Source: Odoribacter sp. AF15-53 (GTDB lineage Bacteria; Bacteroidota; Bacteroidia; Bacteroidales; Marinifilaceae). From it: 64,000 nucleotides of DNA. This document shows positions 9,501-17,370 of the stretch, one piece after another. Within the stretch, counting starts at the first letter, position 1. Each line of letters starts with the position of its first letter. A model generated the notes under the pieces. It was not told the DNA's origin. It worked only from the letters and a program-made list of their open reading frames with translations, and made no database searches. The stretch spans positions 72,832-136,831 of the forward strand of contig NZ_QUHC01000010.1 of NCBI RefSeq assembly GCF_003479425.1, in the 5' to 3' direction. The position numbers and the translations under genes are program-made.

Positions 9501-10171
9501 ACAAAAAGGGATATGCAGTGTCATCCTTCTGGGCGTTTGATTGCGAGGGAATAGATCAAGAAACAGGTTATCCGATCATTAATCTGGAAACATCTGGAGA
9601 TGGAGATCCATTGAATGATCCTACCACGTATATGAAATATGCGGGCAAATTAGATCCGGATTTTACGGGAGGTTTATCCATGTCATTTCGGTATAAACAA
9701 CTGTCTTTGTCAACAGGCTTTTATTTACAAATAGGAGGCAAGAAGTTTTTGAAGACTGCTTATGAATCCCAGACTTTACCTTCTGAATACGAAAATTTGT
9801 CATCCGAGTTGAACGGGCGTTGGAGGCCGGGAGATACGGATGCTAAATTCCCCGGTTTACCGGATAAAAATGTTACTAATTTTTATCTGCCGAATAATTC
9901 GACCTTTAGTAATGTTTATGAAATGTATAATTATAGTAATGTCCGGGTTGTGAATGCCTCTTCTTTGAAATGTAATAATATTGCAGTGAGTTATTTCCTT
10001 TCGGAAAAAGCGGCAAAGTTGATGGGATGTAAGTCTATCAGTCTGGGAGCAAGTGTTTCTAACCCGTTTACAATAGCAAGTAAAGATTTTAAGGGGCGGG
10101 ATCCGGAAGTTGCAACAGGAGCTCAACCATTGACTAGCTCTTATTCATTTAATCTTAATGTAACCTTTTAG
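6572..10171 (+). CDS. SusC/RagA-family TonB-dependent outer-membrane transporter with STN domain
   Basis: 1199 residues. Signal peptide at about 1-38; STN signalling domain at 45-118 (SLNLKDVKLERFVEVMKQKTG); CarboxypepD_reg-like domain at about 132-205 (GKIVDSNKEPLPGVTILLKG); plug domain from about 215, with SITVLKDASATAIYGVRAANG; then a large beta-barrel ending in the aromatic signature NLNVTF. The STN domain marks it as a transducer for the sigma/FecR pair just upstream. With the next gene it should form a SusCD pedal-bin importer. Because the locus ends in proteases and carries no glycoside hydrolase, peptides are a more likely cargo than glycans; that is inference. Its start context (TACAAATCTATG) is shared with the susC gene at 22885. 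Confidence 0.96.
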   Translation: MKKNPFLKWKRLLKCKGFFHVVSLTLILTLGSLAGYGAKVVPDTVSLNLKDVKLERFVEVMKQKTGLNFLYNSLLFKDAKTVTVEAKGENWEVVLKRVLEKEGFTYDVKDEIVVIKRKVESNTSQVSNQSNVVKGKIVDSNKEPLPGVTILLKGTSIGTVTDSKGDFSIRVPQGVDSLIVSFVGMQTTYLKLEKNKFEYTVVMKEDMTQLGEVVITGYQEFDRSRMAGSVSSIKAEDLHFNGTNTLEQALQGRLPGVVITNTSGLVGVRQKTRVRGTSTLLGSQEPIWVVDGIIQEDPLPFDTKTFDSAGEINSDNFDYIRNFVGSSITWLNPNDIESITVLKDASATAIYGVRAANGVIVIKTKRGRAGTASISYSARLNVSEQVTYDKLELMNSKERVDVSREIFQRGLTASWTNNNIGYAGALNQYLKKEITKDEFERRVTKLETTNTDWFDILFRNPFSHSHSLSVSGGSEDVRYYASLSYNSTKGTAIGNDTESYGANVGLDMNFGKKLRASFTLSGAQATTNGFYIVNPYTYATTINRSIAAYEDNGELAYYLKDGSPGPKMFNFINERDQTGTSNKNMSINTNLNLNYDFTESLRFQMLGSVNVASVIGESWATERTEYIAQIRGYDYGTRKPIDADYKNSQLPVGGEYNQDENKTISWNWRNSLSYDVVFNGVHTLTAMLGIELSSTKNTGFSTTSYGYLRDRGKSFATVPAVRISPYGGATYENELIKKFTRKITDRKTNQMGGYLTLNYAYDGRYVVNFSVRVDASNRFGRYANENFNPVWAGGLRWNVARESWFSRQNVVSDLSLRFSFGYQRNMATNYSPSLIVKIPTSGASSAVTDVNTGDELLEITSLPYEDLRWEKTTSYNYGVDLALFNNKIRVGFEYYMKKGRDIITSLLVPREYGIANMPVNGGSMNNSGYELSVSFTPVRTKHFTWDMNVNTSKNNNKIMKVGVQNLTWRTATSGEYYKKGYAVSSFWAFDCEGIDQETGYPIINLETSGDGDPLNDPTTYMKYAGKLDPDFTGGLSMSFRYKQLSLSTGFYLQIGGKKFLKTAYESQTLPSEYENLSSELNGRWRPGDTDAKFPGLPDKNVTNFYLPNNSTFSNVYEMYNYSNVRVVNASSLKCNNIAVSYFLSEKAAKLMGCKSISLGASVSNPFTIASKDFKGRDPEVATGAQPLTSSYSFNLNVTF

Positions 10172-10182
10172 TTGATATTGAT

Positions 10183-11643
10183 ATGAAGAATTATCGATCT
10201 ATATATTGTTTGGGAATACTTCTGTATTTGTTATGTACTTCCTGTCATGATTTCTTCAAAGAGTCGAGTCAGGACGAGATAAAACCTTCTTCCGTGGAGG
10301 ATTTGAGGGGAGTAATGTATAAAGAAGCTTACCCTTACCAAGTGGCAACAGGAACATTTTTAATGTTATTGACCGATGAAGTCCAGTGTAACGGGTTGTC
10401 GAATGATACGTATGCTACCGTTCATCAAAGCGGAACACCGGTGTTTACGTTTAATCCGATGATGTTTGATGGCATTGAAGTTTTTCCAGCGGATGTGAAT
10501 GCTTGGAAAACGTATTATGAGAAAATTAAAGGATGTAATGTTGTTATTGACTATGTTTCCGAAATATCGGGTACCGAGGAGGAAAAGAATGCGTTAGTGG
10601 GGCAAGCGTTATTTCTAAGGAGTTTTTATTATTTGAAATTAGCGACAATATATTGTCAGCCATATAATGCTCCGGGAATAGACGTGAATACAGCTTTGGG
10701 AGTTCCTTTGATATTGACGATGGAATTAACAGATGATTTTCCTCGTAGGGCTTCTTTGAAAGCATTGTATGAACAAATTGAAAAAGATTTGCTGACAGCA
10801 GCTACTTTGTTAGAAGAAAATTATACACCGGATAATGTTTGGCGTGTTGGAAATGTTGCAGCTTATACTTTACTTTCTCGTTTATATCTTTACATGGGAC
10901 GTGACGAGGATATGGATAACGTGATTAAATATGCGGATTTAGCTATAGCTCAAGGTCCGGATCTGACCCGCTTAGCTTTGTTGGATGGCAGTGGTAAGAG
11001 TGTTTATAATAGTGATGTAAGTTCGGAAGTGATTTGGATTTACGGTGTAAATTCATTTGGTGGAGGTTCTTTTTTCACGACAAATGTAACTTGGGGATAT
11101 GACGTACCTTGGGAAGTCTCTTCTGATTTGTTACGTCTTTATGATGCAACAAATGATTTGAGATATAAGATGTATTATGGTAGTCCATACGGGTGTACAT
11201 ACGGAACTAAAGTGGCTCATAATACATCCAATGGTTCAGATCATGGTATTCGTGTAGCAGAAGCTTATTTAAACCGGGCGGAAGCTTTTATTCGCCGTTC
11301 TTTAGCCACGGGGAACGCTGGAGACCGGGTACTGGCATTAAATGATTTGAACGTGTTAAGAGAGACAAGGTATGTAACGGGTTCTTATGTTGACGAACAG
11401 ATTACTGATGCTAATGAGTTATTGAAATTTTGCTTGATGGAACGTAGATTGGAATTGAGTCTAGAAGAGGGATTCCGTTGGTTTGATATCAAACGCTTGG
11501 GGTTATCGGTTACTCATGTATATATTGATTCAGAGGGAGTAGAGAGAGAATATACATTGGAAAGTAATTCCCCGCTTTATGCTTTGCCTATTCCTTATGA
11601 TGCGATAGAGAGAAATTACAGATTAGAACAAAATCCTAGATAA
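10183..11643 (+). CDS. SusD/RagB-family surface lipoprotein
   Basis: 486 residues. Lipoprotein signal with lipobox LLCTSCHDFF (Cys at about 21) and acidic residues soon after, typical of Bacteroidetes surface lipoproteins. The helical SusD/RagB fold is supported by LVGQALFLRSFYYLKLATIY (TPR-like core), VAEAYLNRAEAFIRR and the C-terminal LMERRLELSLEEGFRWFDIK. It starts 11 nt after susC, as expected for the lid subunit of the SusC transporter. The cargo cannot be read from the sequence. Confidence 0.95.
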   Translation: MKNYRSIYCLGILLYLLCTSCHDFFKESSQDEIKPSSVEDLRGVMYKEAYPYQVATGTFLMLLTDEVQCNGLSNDTYATVHQSGTPVFTFNPMMFDGIEVFPADVNAWKTYYEKIKGCNVVIDYVSEISGTEEEKNALVGQALFLRSFYYLKLATIYCQPYNAPGIDVNTALGVPLILTMELTDDFPRRASLKALYEQIEKDLLTAATLLEENYTPDNVWRVGNVAAYTLLSRLYLYMGRDEDMDNVIKYADLAIAQGPDLTRLALLDGSGKSVYNSDVSSEVIWIYGVNSFGGGSFFTTNVTWGYDVPWEVSSDLLRLYDATNDLRYKMYYGSPYGCTYGTKVAHNTSNGSDHGIRVAEAYLNRAEAFIRRSLATGNAGDRVLALNDLNVLRETRYVTGSYVDEQITDANELLKFCLMERRLELSLEEGFRWFDIKRLGLSVTHVYIDSEGVEREYTLESNSPLYALPIPYDAIERNYRLEQNPR

Positions 11644-11644
11644 T

Positions 11645-12610
11645 ATGAAACGGAAAATTTATTTTTATATGATATTGTTATCGTGGTTCTTGTGTGCGGT
11701 AGCTTGTTATGATGAGAAAGAGTTATCTCCATCGGGGATTATTTCCAGTTATTCAGTTCCTCAAGGGGAGCATGATTATGATGATGTAATTGTGGAATAT
11801 TACAATAAGTACGGTTCCTGTTTATTATATATCTTTACAGATAAGGATACTTATTGGACTCCTTCCGGTTGGATGAATGGTGTTTTGGGGGTGAATGGTA
11901 CGAATGGATATTTAGTTACTCCTGCTGATGAAAAGTACGTGGGAGAGCAGTTAGATGTCATCGAGAAGTTATGGTTCTCTTCTTATTCAGACGAATTTTT
12001 GAAGGAGTTTCTTCCGGTGAAAATTATGCTTTGTTCAGAAATTGATTCCGTGTATGTAACTTGGGATTTTTCGGTGACACCCGTACAGATGAAATACTTA
12101 AGTCAAGAAGTCCAATCTTGGTATAATTATGACAATATATGTGTGTCATACGGGAATATTGCAGTAACACAGATGACAAAGGAGGATTCACTAGCATTCC
12201 GGAGTAGGATAAACCGTACCTTTGTAGAGAGTATGATTGGACGGGGTAAAACGGCACCGACAAAGGAATTTGGTGAAAGTGCGAATTACGATATTAGTTC
12301 TTCTGATATGTATACAGCCTCGAAGCTTTGGGCTGCGGGAATACCTCAGTTAGTAAATTCTGCTATTTCAGAAGATAATGATTGGAAGACTTTTATGATG
12401 ATGATGGTACTTTGTCCGGAAGAGTTTTTAACTCGGGTTCCCGAATATAATAGCGATTGGGATTCAACTTCAAAGAATTGGGACGGGTTGTTGAATCCGG
12501 TAAAAGATGTAAATGGTCTTTTGAAGAAGCGGTACGATATGGTGCGGAATTATTTTATCGAGAATTATAACATGGATTTGCAAAAGGTTGGCAATGCTTT
12601 AAATCGTTAG
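11645..12610 (+). CDS. Mx1-like (putative zinc-binding metallopeptidase family) lipoprotein lacking HExxH
   Basis: 321 residues, lipobox LCAVACYDEKEL with Cys at about 21. The layout and the C-terminus (DWKTFMMMMVLCPEEF, then LLKKRYDMVRNYFIENYNMDL) resemble the Bacteroidetes SusCD-linked Peptidase_Mx1 lipoproteins. However, I find no HExxH motif anywhere, so zinc binding and catalysis are doubtful. It starts one base after the susD stop and ends one base before the metalloprotease start, so it is part of the same transcript. A role as a surface substrate-binding protein is possible. The family call rests on general resemblance only. Confidence 0.55.
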   Translation: MKRKIYFYMILLSWFLCAVACYDEKELSPSGIISSYSVPQGEHDYDDVIVEYYNKYGSCLLYIFTDKDTYWTPSGWMNGVLGVNGTNGYLVTPADEKYVGEQLDVIEKLWFSSYSDEFLKEFLPVKIMLCSEIDSVYVTWDFSVTPVQMKYLSQEVQSWYNYDNICVSYGNIAVTQMTKEDSLAFRSRINRTFVESMIGRGKTAPTKEFGESANYDISSSDMYTASKLWAAGIPQLVNSAISEDNDWKTFMMMMVLCPEEFLTRVPEYNSDWDSTSKNWDGLLNPVKDVNGLLKKRYDMVRNYFIENYNMDLQKVGNALNR

Positions 12611-12611
12611 T

Positions 12612-15023
12612 ATGAAGTATTTATTGGTTATATTGTTTTCCCTGTACGCGTTGGGTGGCAGGGCTGAGAGTCGTGCGTCTTTTTCGGAGGATAACGTGGT
12701 CTCGATAGATGAGTTTATTCGGAAGGATACCCCGAAGGATGCCGGTTTCTTTAACGTTTACGTGCAGGATGGAAGGTATTATCTGGAGGTTCCGGATGAT
12801 ATGTTGCGGCGGGATATTTTAGTGGCGGTGACGATTGTCAAGGGAACTGCCCAGAAAGAGCGGAGCAGGGATGCCCGTTTCGGGTATGGCGGTGATTCGG
12901 TGTTTGATCGGATGATACGTTTAATCAAGAATCGGGATCGGATTGAAATAGTTTCTCCCCAGGTGTTTCACCTGGGAGATTCTACGGGTTTATATATTGA
13001 TTATTACCGGAATCTGGAATCTCCGGCGATAGCCTCTTTCGAGATAAAGGCTCGTTCCGGGGATTCGTACTTGGTGGATATCACGGACTTGTTTTTAAGT
13101 GATAGTGATTTGTTTGCCTTGAAAGGGGCCAAGGAGTCGTTAAAGTTGGGCGGTTATCAACAAGGACAATCCTACGTGTTGGACGTGAAGGCTTTCCCGG
13201 AGAATATAAATTTCCGGTCTATCAGGAGTTACGGTTTGTCGGGCGAGGTGAAAAAGGGCGAATTTCCTTCCACGCTTTGGGAAGTCGGGGCTTCGTGGTA
13301 TTTATTACCGGAAAAACCGATGATACAGAGAGTATTTGACGAGCGGGTCGGGTACTTTGCCTTCTCCTTGGACGGGATGGTGAAACGTGGGGATTTGATG
13401 GATAAAACGATGATGGCTACTCGTTGGCGCTTGGAACCGAGACCGGAGGACGTGGAGAAATATTTGCGGGGAGAGTTGGTTGAACCCGTGAAGCCGATCG
13501 TGTTTTATATTGATCGGGCTACACCGGAGTTTTTAGTCCCTTATTTTATTCAGGCAGTTAACGTGTGGCAAGGGGCTTTCGAAAAAGCCGGGTTCAAGAA
13601 CGCTATTTACGGGAAGTTGGCCCCTACGCCGGAGGAAGACCCCGATTATTGCGAGGGGGATATTCGTTACCCGTTGGTGTCTTATAAGGCTTCACCGATA
13701 GCGAATGCTTACGGGCCGATGGTGTTTGATCCGAGATCGGGAGAGATTATCACGTCGCATATCGCCATTTTCCATTCCGTGTTGGAATTGATACAGCGTT
13801 GGTATTTCGTGATGTGCGGGGCGGTAGATCCCCGGGCAAGAGAGTATCCGGTGAGTCAGGAAGTGATGGGTGAATTGGCGGCAACCGTGTTGACTCACGA
13901 GGTGGGGCATACTTTGGGATTGCGTCATCATTTCATGGGAAGTACGGCTTATCCGGTGGATAGTTTACGGAGTAAATCCTTTATTCGCGAACACGGGTTG
14001 GGAACCTCGATTATGGATTATCAACGGTTTAATTACGTGGCTCAACCGGGTGACGGGTTGGAACCGCTGGATTTGTTACCTCGTATCGGCATGTATGACG
14101 AGTTCGCGATAGAGTGGGGATACCGTTATTTTCCGGAAGCAGGTAATTTGAAGCGGGATAACGAGAAGTTACGGGCATGGGTGGATGAAAGACGGCAGGA
14201 CCCGAAGCTGTTTTATATCGAGGAGACCACTTACAGCGATCCGCGGGTGCAGTCGGAGGATAGCGGGGATGACGTGATTAAGGCAAATCGTTTGGGAATG
14301 AATAACCTGAAGTATATAATGGCTCATTTGGAGGCGTGGACTGACGGGAATGATCCGGATTATTATGTATTGCGGAAGCGTTATTTGTCTGTTTTGAGCC
14401 AGTATCAGAATTACATAGAACATGTATTGCGTTACGTGGGAGGACGTTATTCGGATAACCCTACCCGGGAGGAAGAGTTGAGGTTGAATCAGCCGGTATC
14501 CCGGGAGAAAGAGGAGGAAGCGTGGGCATTCTTGGAAGAGTATTTGTGTCACGAGCAGGATTGGCTTTTCGTGGCTGAAGTGATGGAAAAGACCGGGGTT
14601 ACTCCTGAATTTTATGAACAGGAGGAGGCTTTGGGGAAATTGACAAAGTTGTTGTTAAAGTATTCGGCATTGCATAAAAACAGGCAGTTGAGCGAGGAGG
14701 GGTTCACGGCAGACGAGTTGTTGAATCGTTTGTATTCGACCATTTTCGAGGCTAAAGGACAGGGAGGGAAGTTATCCTGGTATGATCAGGCGTTACAAAA
14801 CGGTTTGCTTCAGAATCTGGTGATTAACGCGGAGAATCCTTACAATCTTTCGAACGGGGTCGGGGTTGTGATGCAGCAAGTAATTTCGAAAATCAAACAA
14901 CATGCACGGGCCGCGACAGAAGGGTGTTCGGATGCGTTGACGGCAAGTCATTACAAGACTCTTTATAATTTTATTACCCTGTGGGAAAAAGGGGGAAACA
15001 AAGCATTGATTGAATTGAATTAA
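12612..15023 (+). CDS. Zinc-dependent metalloprotease (DUF5117/DUF4953 type), active-site motif intact
   Basis: 803 residues. Signal peptide at about 1-19 without a clear lipobox, so periplasmic or secreted. The N-terminal part (about 30-280) matches the DUF5118/DUF5117 beta region; the catalytic part follows (FYIDRATPEFLVPYFIQAVN). The metzincin-like motif HEVGHTLGLRH is at 429-439: His429, His433 and His439 as zinc ligands and Glu430 as base. A Met-turn-like SIMDYQRFNYVAQPGDG follows about 25 residues later. It is probably an endopeptidase that cuts proteins or peptides taken up by the SusCD pair. It is directly followed, 11 nt later, by a paralogue without the zinc ligands. Confidence 0.9.
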   Translation: MKYLLVILFSLYALGGRAESRASFSEDNVVSIDEFIRKDTPKDAGFFNVYVQDGRYYLEVPDDMLRRDILVAVTIVKGTAQKERSRDARFGYGGDSVFDRMIRLIKNRDRIEIVSPQVFHLGDSTGLYIDYYRNLESPAIASFEIKARSGDSYLVDITDLFLSDSDLFALKGAKESLKLGGYQQGQSYVLDVKAFPENINFRSIRSYGLSGEVKKGEFPSTLWEVGASWYLLPEKPMIQRVFDERVGYFAFSLDGMVKRGDLMDKTMMATRWRLEPRPEDVEKYLRGELVEPVKPIVFYIDRATPEFLVPYFIQAVNVWQGAFEKAGFKNAIYGKLAPTPEEDPDYCEGDIRYPLVSYKASPIANAYGPMVFDPRSGEIITSHIAIFHSVLELIQRWYFVMCGAVDPRAREYPVSQEVMGELAATVLTHEVGHTLGLRHHFMGSTAYPVDSLRSKSFIREHGLGTSIMDYQRFNYVAQPGDGLEPLDLLPRIGMYDEFAIEWGYRYFPEAGNLKRDNEKLRAWVDERRQDPKLFYIEETTYSDPRVQSEDSGDDVIKANRLGMNNLKYIMAHLEAWTDGNDPDYYVLRKRYLSVLSQYQNYIEHVLRYVGGRYSDNPTREEELRLNQPVSREKEEEAWAFLEEYLCHEQDWLFVAEVMEKTGVTPEFYEQEEALGKLTKLLLKYSALHKNRQLSEEGFTADELLNRLYSTIFEAKGQGGKLSWYDQALQNGLLQNLVINAENPYNLSNGVGVVMQQVISKIKQHARAATEGCSDALTASHYKTLYNFITLWEKGGNKALIELN

Positions 15024-15034
15024 AAATATCGGGA

Positions 15035-17365
15035 ATGAAAGTATTGAATGTATATTTGTTGCTGTTGGTGACTTTGTTGTTTGTTTGTCCGGTTGTGGCG
15101 CAACAGGATGTAAAGCCCATGACTTACGAACAATTTAAGGAACAGAAAGATTTACAAACAGATAAAGGTTTTTACACGGTTTATCGTTTGAATGATCAGT
15201 ATTATTTGGAAATCCCGGCAGAGGGACTGGGTAAAGAGGTGTTGATCACCACGCAGATTGCTCACGGCATGGCAGCCTTTGTTTCCGAGGCTTCCGGGGT
15301 TATCCGGTTTTCAGAAGGACGGAACAATACGGTGCAGGTGGTTCGTAATCGCTTGACGGACATGGCTGCGGATTCCTTGGATATTTGTATGATGATGGCT
15401 TTGAAAAAGTCGGGTCTTGTCCCGATAGATTATACCTTCCCGATCGTGGCCCGGGGAGAGGACGGTAAATCTGTCATCATCGAGTTGACGGGGGAATTGA
15501 ATAATCCGGGGAGCGGGTTGTTTAATGTAAGTTCATATTATTGGCTGAGTCATCCGGATCCTTCCCGTTCCGGGGTGGACGGTTGGCGAATGCTTGATAA
15601 AGGTGTCGTGTTTTCAGTGACCCGCGGACAGTCGGATTATCAGTCGAATCCACAAACTCAAGAAGGACGGGATATTGCTACTAGGTATATTCTGGAGATG
15701 GTGATACAACAACTTCCGGAGAACAGGATGAAGCAGAGAATCAGTCATCCGGCTTACGGGTTCGAGACGATAGGGGTTACGGAGTATGATACCAAAAAGT
15801 ACGTGGCTCAAAAGAGAGAATATATCCGGAAATGGAATCTGACAGCTTCCGCGAAAGAGATAAAGAAGCAGAAAAGAGGGATAGCGATCGAACCGGAAAG
15901 ACAGATTTGCGTGTATATTGATCCGGTGACTCCGGCTCCTTTCGCAGAGAGCATCAAGAATGGCGTGAAACAGTGGGAGAGGGCTTTTGAAGCTGCCGGT
16001 TGGAAGAATGTCTTCCGTTTTAGTTCGGACGCGAAAGATGCTTCGTTGAGTTACGGGGCGATCTTGTTCCGTTGGGGAAGTGCTTATAATGGTATATATT
16101 CTTCCGTGATCGAGAATCCGGTGACCGGGGAGATTTTATGCGCCCGGGTGAACGTGATGGATATGGCGGCAGATGAGTTGCTGGGAATGTATTTCCTGCA
16201 ATGTGGTTTGCTGGACGGGAGGATCAGGAAGGATTTGCATAGTCTGGCGGTCCGGCAGGATGTGTTAACGGCACAAGTGGCATCGGCTTTTTCCGGGGTG
16301 CTGAAGATGAAGCCAAACAAAGCCGGGTATACGGTTTTCACGCCAGCTGATATTCGTTCGGAAAAGTGGCTGAACCGTTACGGGATAACGGCCTCTATCA
16401 CTTCGGGAGTGACGTTTAATTACCTGGCACAACCGGGAGACGGGGTGAGCGTGAAGAATCTTTTTCCCCGGGTGTCTGTTTATGATTACGATGCTATCAA
16501 GTATGCCTATGGGAATAGTGATGCTTTACCTTCTATGCGGGGAGCTTTTTACGCTCCGGAAGATAAAGGAGATCCTTATGCTCAGGATGGTTTCTTGTCA
16601 AATGATATATTAAATGCAAGTATACAGGGTGTTGAGGCGGTGAAAAAGATTTATCCGCGATTGAGCGAGTGGATAAAACAGTTGCCCGATGATCAGAATG
16701 CGTGGAAGAACGTGTCGGATTTCACGGTGAAAGCGCAGGCTTTATTTCAAACGTATCTTACTCAAATTGTAAAATTAGTCGGGGGACGTTCCGTGCGGCC
16801 GATTATTAAAGGGGTGAATGAAACACGGGTGACTTACGTGCCCCGGGAACAACAGGAAGAGGCTTTGAACTACTTGGAGTCGGCTATCTTGGGACAGTTC
16901 CCGGAATGGGTGCGGGTGAAAGAACTGGATCAGTCCGGGGTTTTCGATACGGATCAGATGATGGTCGGGTTGGCTGAAGCCTTGTTAAGGCATTTTATGA
17001 ATAAGGAGGTGATGGAATCGCTTGTTGCCGGGGAGAGACGATTAGGGGAGAAGGCTTTTACGGCTAGGGAGTTGTTTGCTTACCTGGATCGGGTTGTTTT
17101 TGAGAATTTTGATCCAAGTGCGCCAGTGTCTACTTATAAACGGGGAGTTCAGGCTTGTTTTGTTTCGGAGTTTGCCCGTTTTATGGCTCAAAATAATATT
17201 TCTTTCGGGTTGTCGAACGGGGCTAACGGGGTATACCATGCTTATTTCGTGGAACTTGCCCGCAAGGTGAAGGATTTAAGCGAGAAACATCAGGACCCGT
17301 CAACCCGGAGTAATTATCAAGTGATGTTATTGAGAATGAACAGGGAATATTTTGATAAACAATAA
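15035..17365 (+). CDS. Catalytically dead paralogue of the metalloprotease (pseudoprotease)
   Basis: 776 residues with signal peptide (about 1-22) and the same domain order as its upstream neighbour. The two align without gaps across the active site up to the shared AQPGDG segment. Opposite HEVGHTLGLRH of the neighbour stands SAFSGVLKMKP (417-427): the three zinc His become Ser, Gly and Pro, and the catalytic Glu becomes Ala. The Met-turn SIMDY is SITSG. The frame is otherwise intact over full length, so this is not decay but probably a selected non-catalytic role, such as binding substrate, inhibiting or presenting peptides to the active partner. The gene is co-transcribed with the active copy (11-nt gap). 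Confidence 0.88.
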   Translation: MKVLNVYLLLLVTLLFVCPVVAQQDVKPMTYEQFKEQKDLQTDKGFYTVYRLNDQYYLEIPAEGLGKEVLITTQIAHGMAAFVSEASGVIRFSEGRNNTVQVVRNRLTDMAADSLDICMMMALKKSGLVPIDYTFPIVARGEDGKSVIIELTGELNNPGSGLFNVSSYYWLSHPDPSRSGVDGWRMLDKGVVFSVTRGQSDYQSNPQTQEGRDIATRYILEMVIQQLPENRMKQRISHPAYGFETIGVTEYDTKKYVAQKREYIRKWNLTASAKEIKKQKRGIAIEPERQICVYIDPVTPAPFAESIKNGVKQWERAFEAAGWKNVFRFSSDAKDASLSYGAILFRWGSAYNGIYSSVIENPVTGEILCARVNVMDMAADELLGMYFLQCGLLDGRIRKDLHSLAVRQDVLTAQVASAFSGVLKMKPNKAGYTVFTPADIRSEKWLNRYGITASITSGVTFNYLAQPGDGVSVKNLFPRVSVYDYDAIKYAYGNSDALPSMRGAFYAPEDKGDPYAQDGFLSNDILNASIQGVEAVKKIYPRLSEWIKQLPDDQNAWKNVSDFTVKAQALFQTYLTQIVKLVGGRSVRPIIKGVNETRVTYVPREQQEEALNYLESAILGQFPEWVRVKELDQSGVFDTDQMMVGLAEALLRHFMNKEVMESLVAGERRLGEKAFTARELFAYLDRVVFENFDPSAPVSTYKRGVQACFVSEFARFMAQNNISFGLSNGANGVYHAYFVELARKVKDLSEKHQDPSTRSNYQVMLLRMNREYFDKQ

Positions 17366-17370
17366 AGGAT

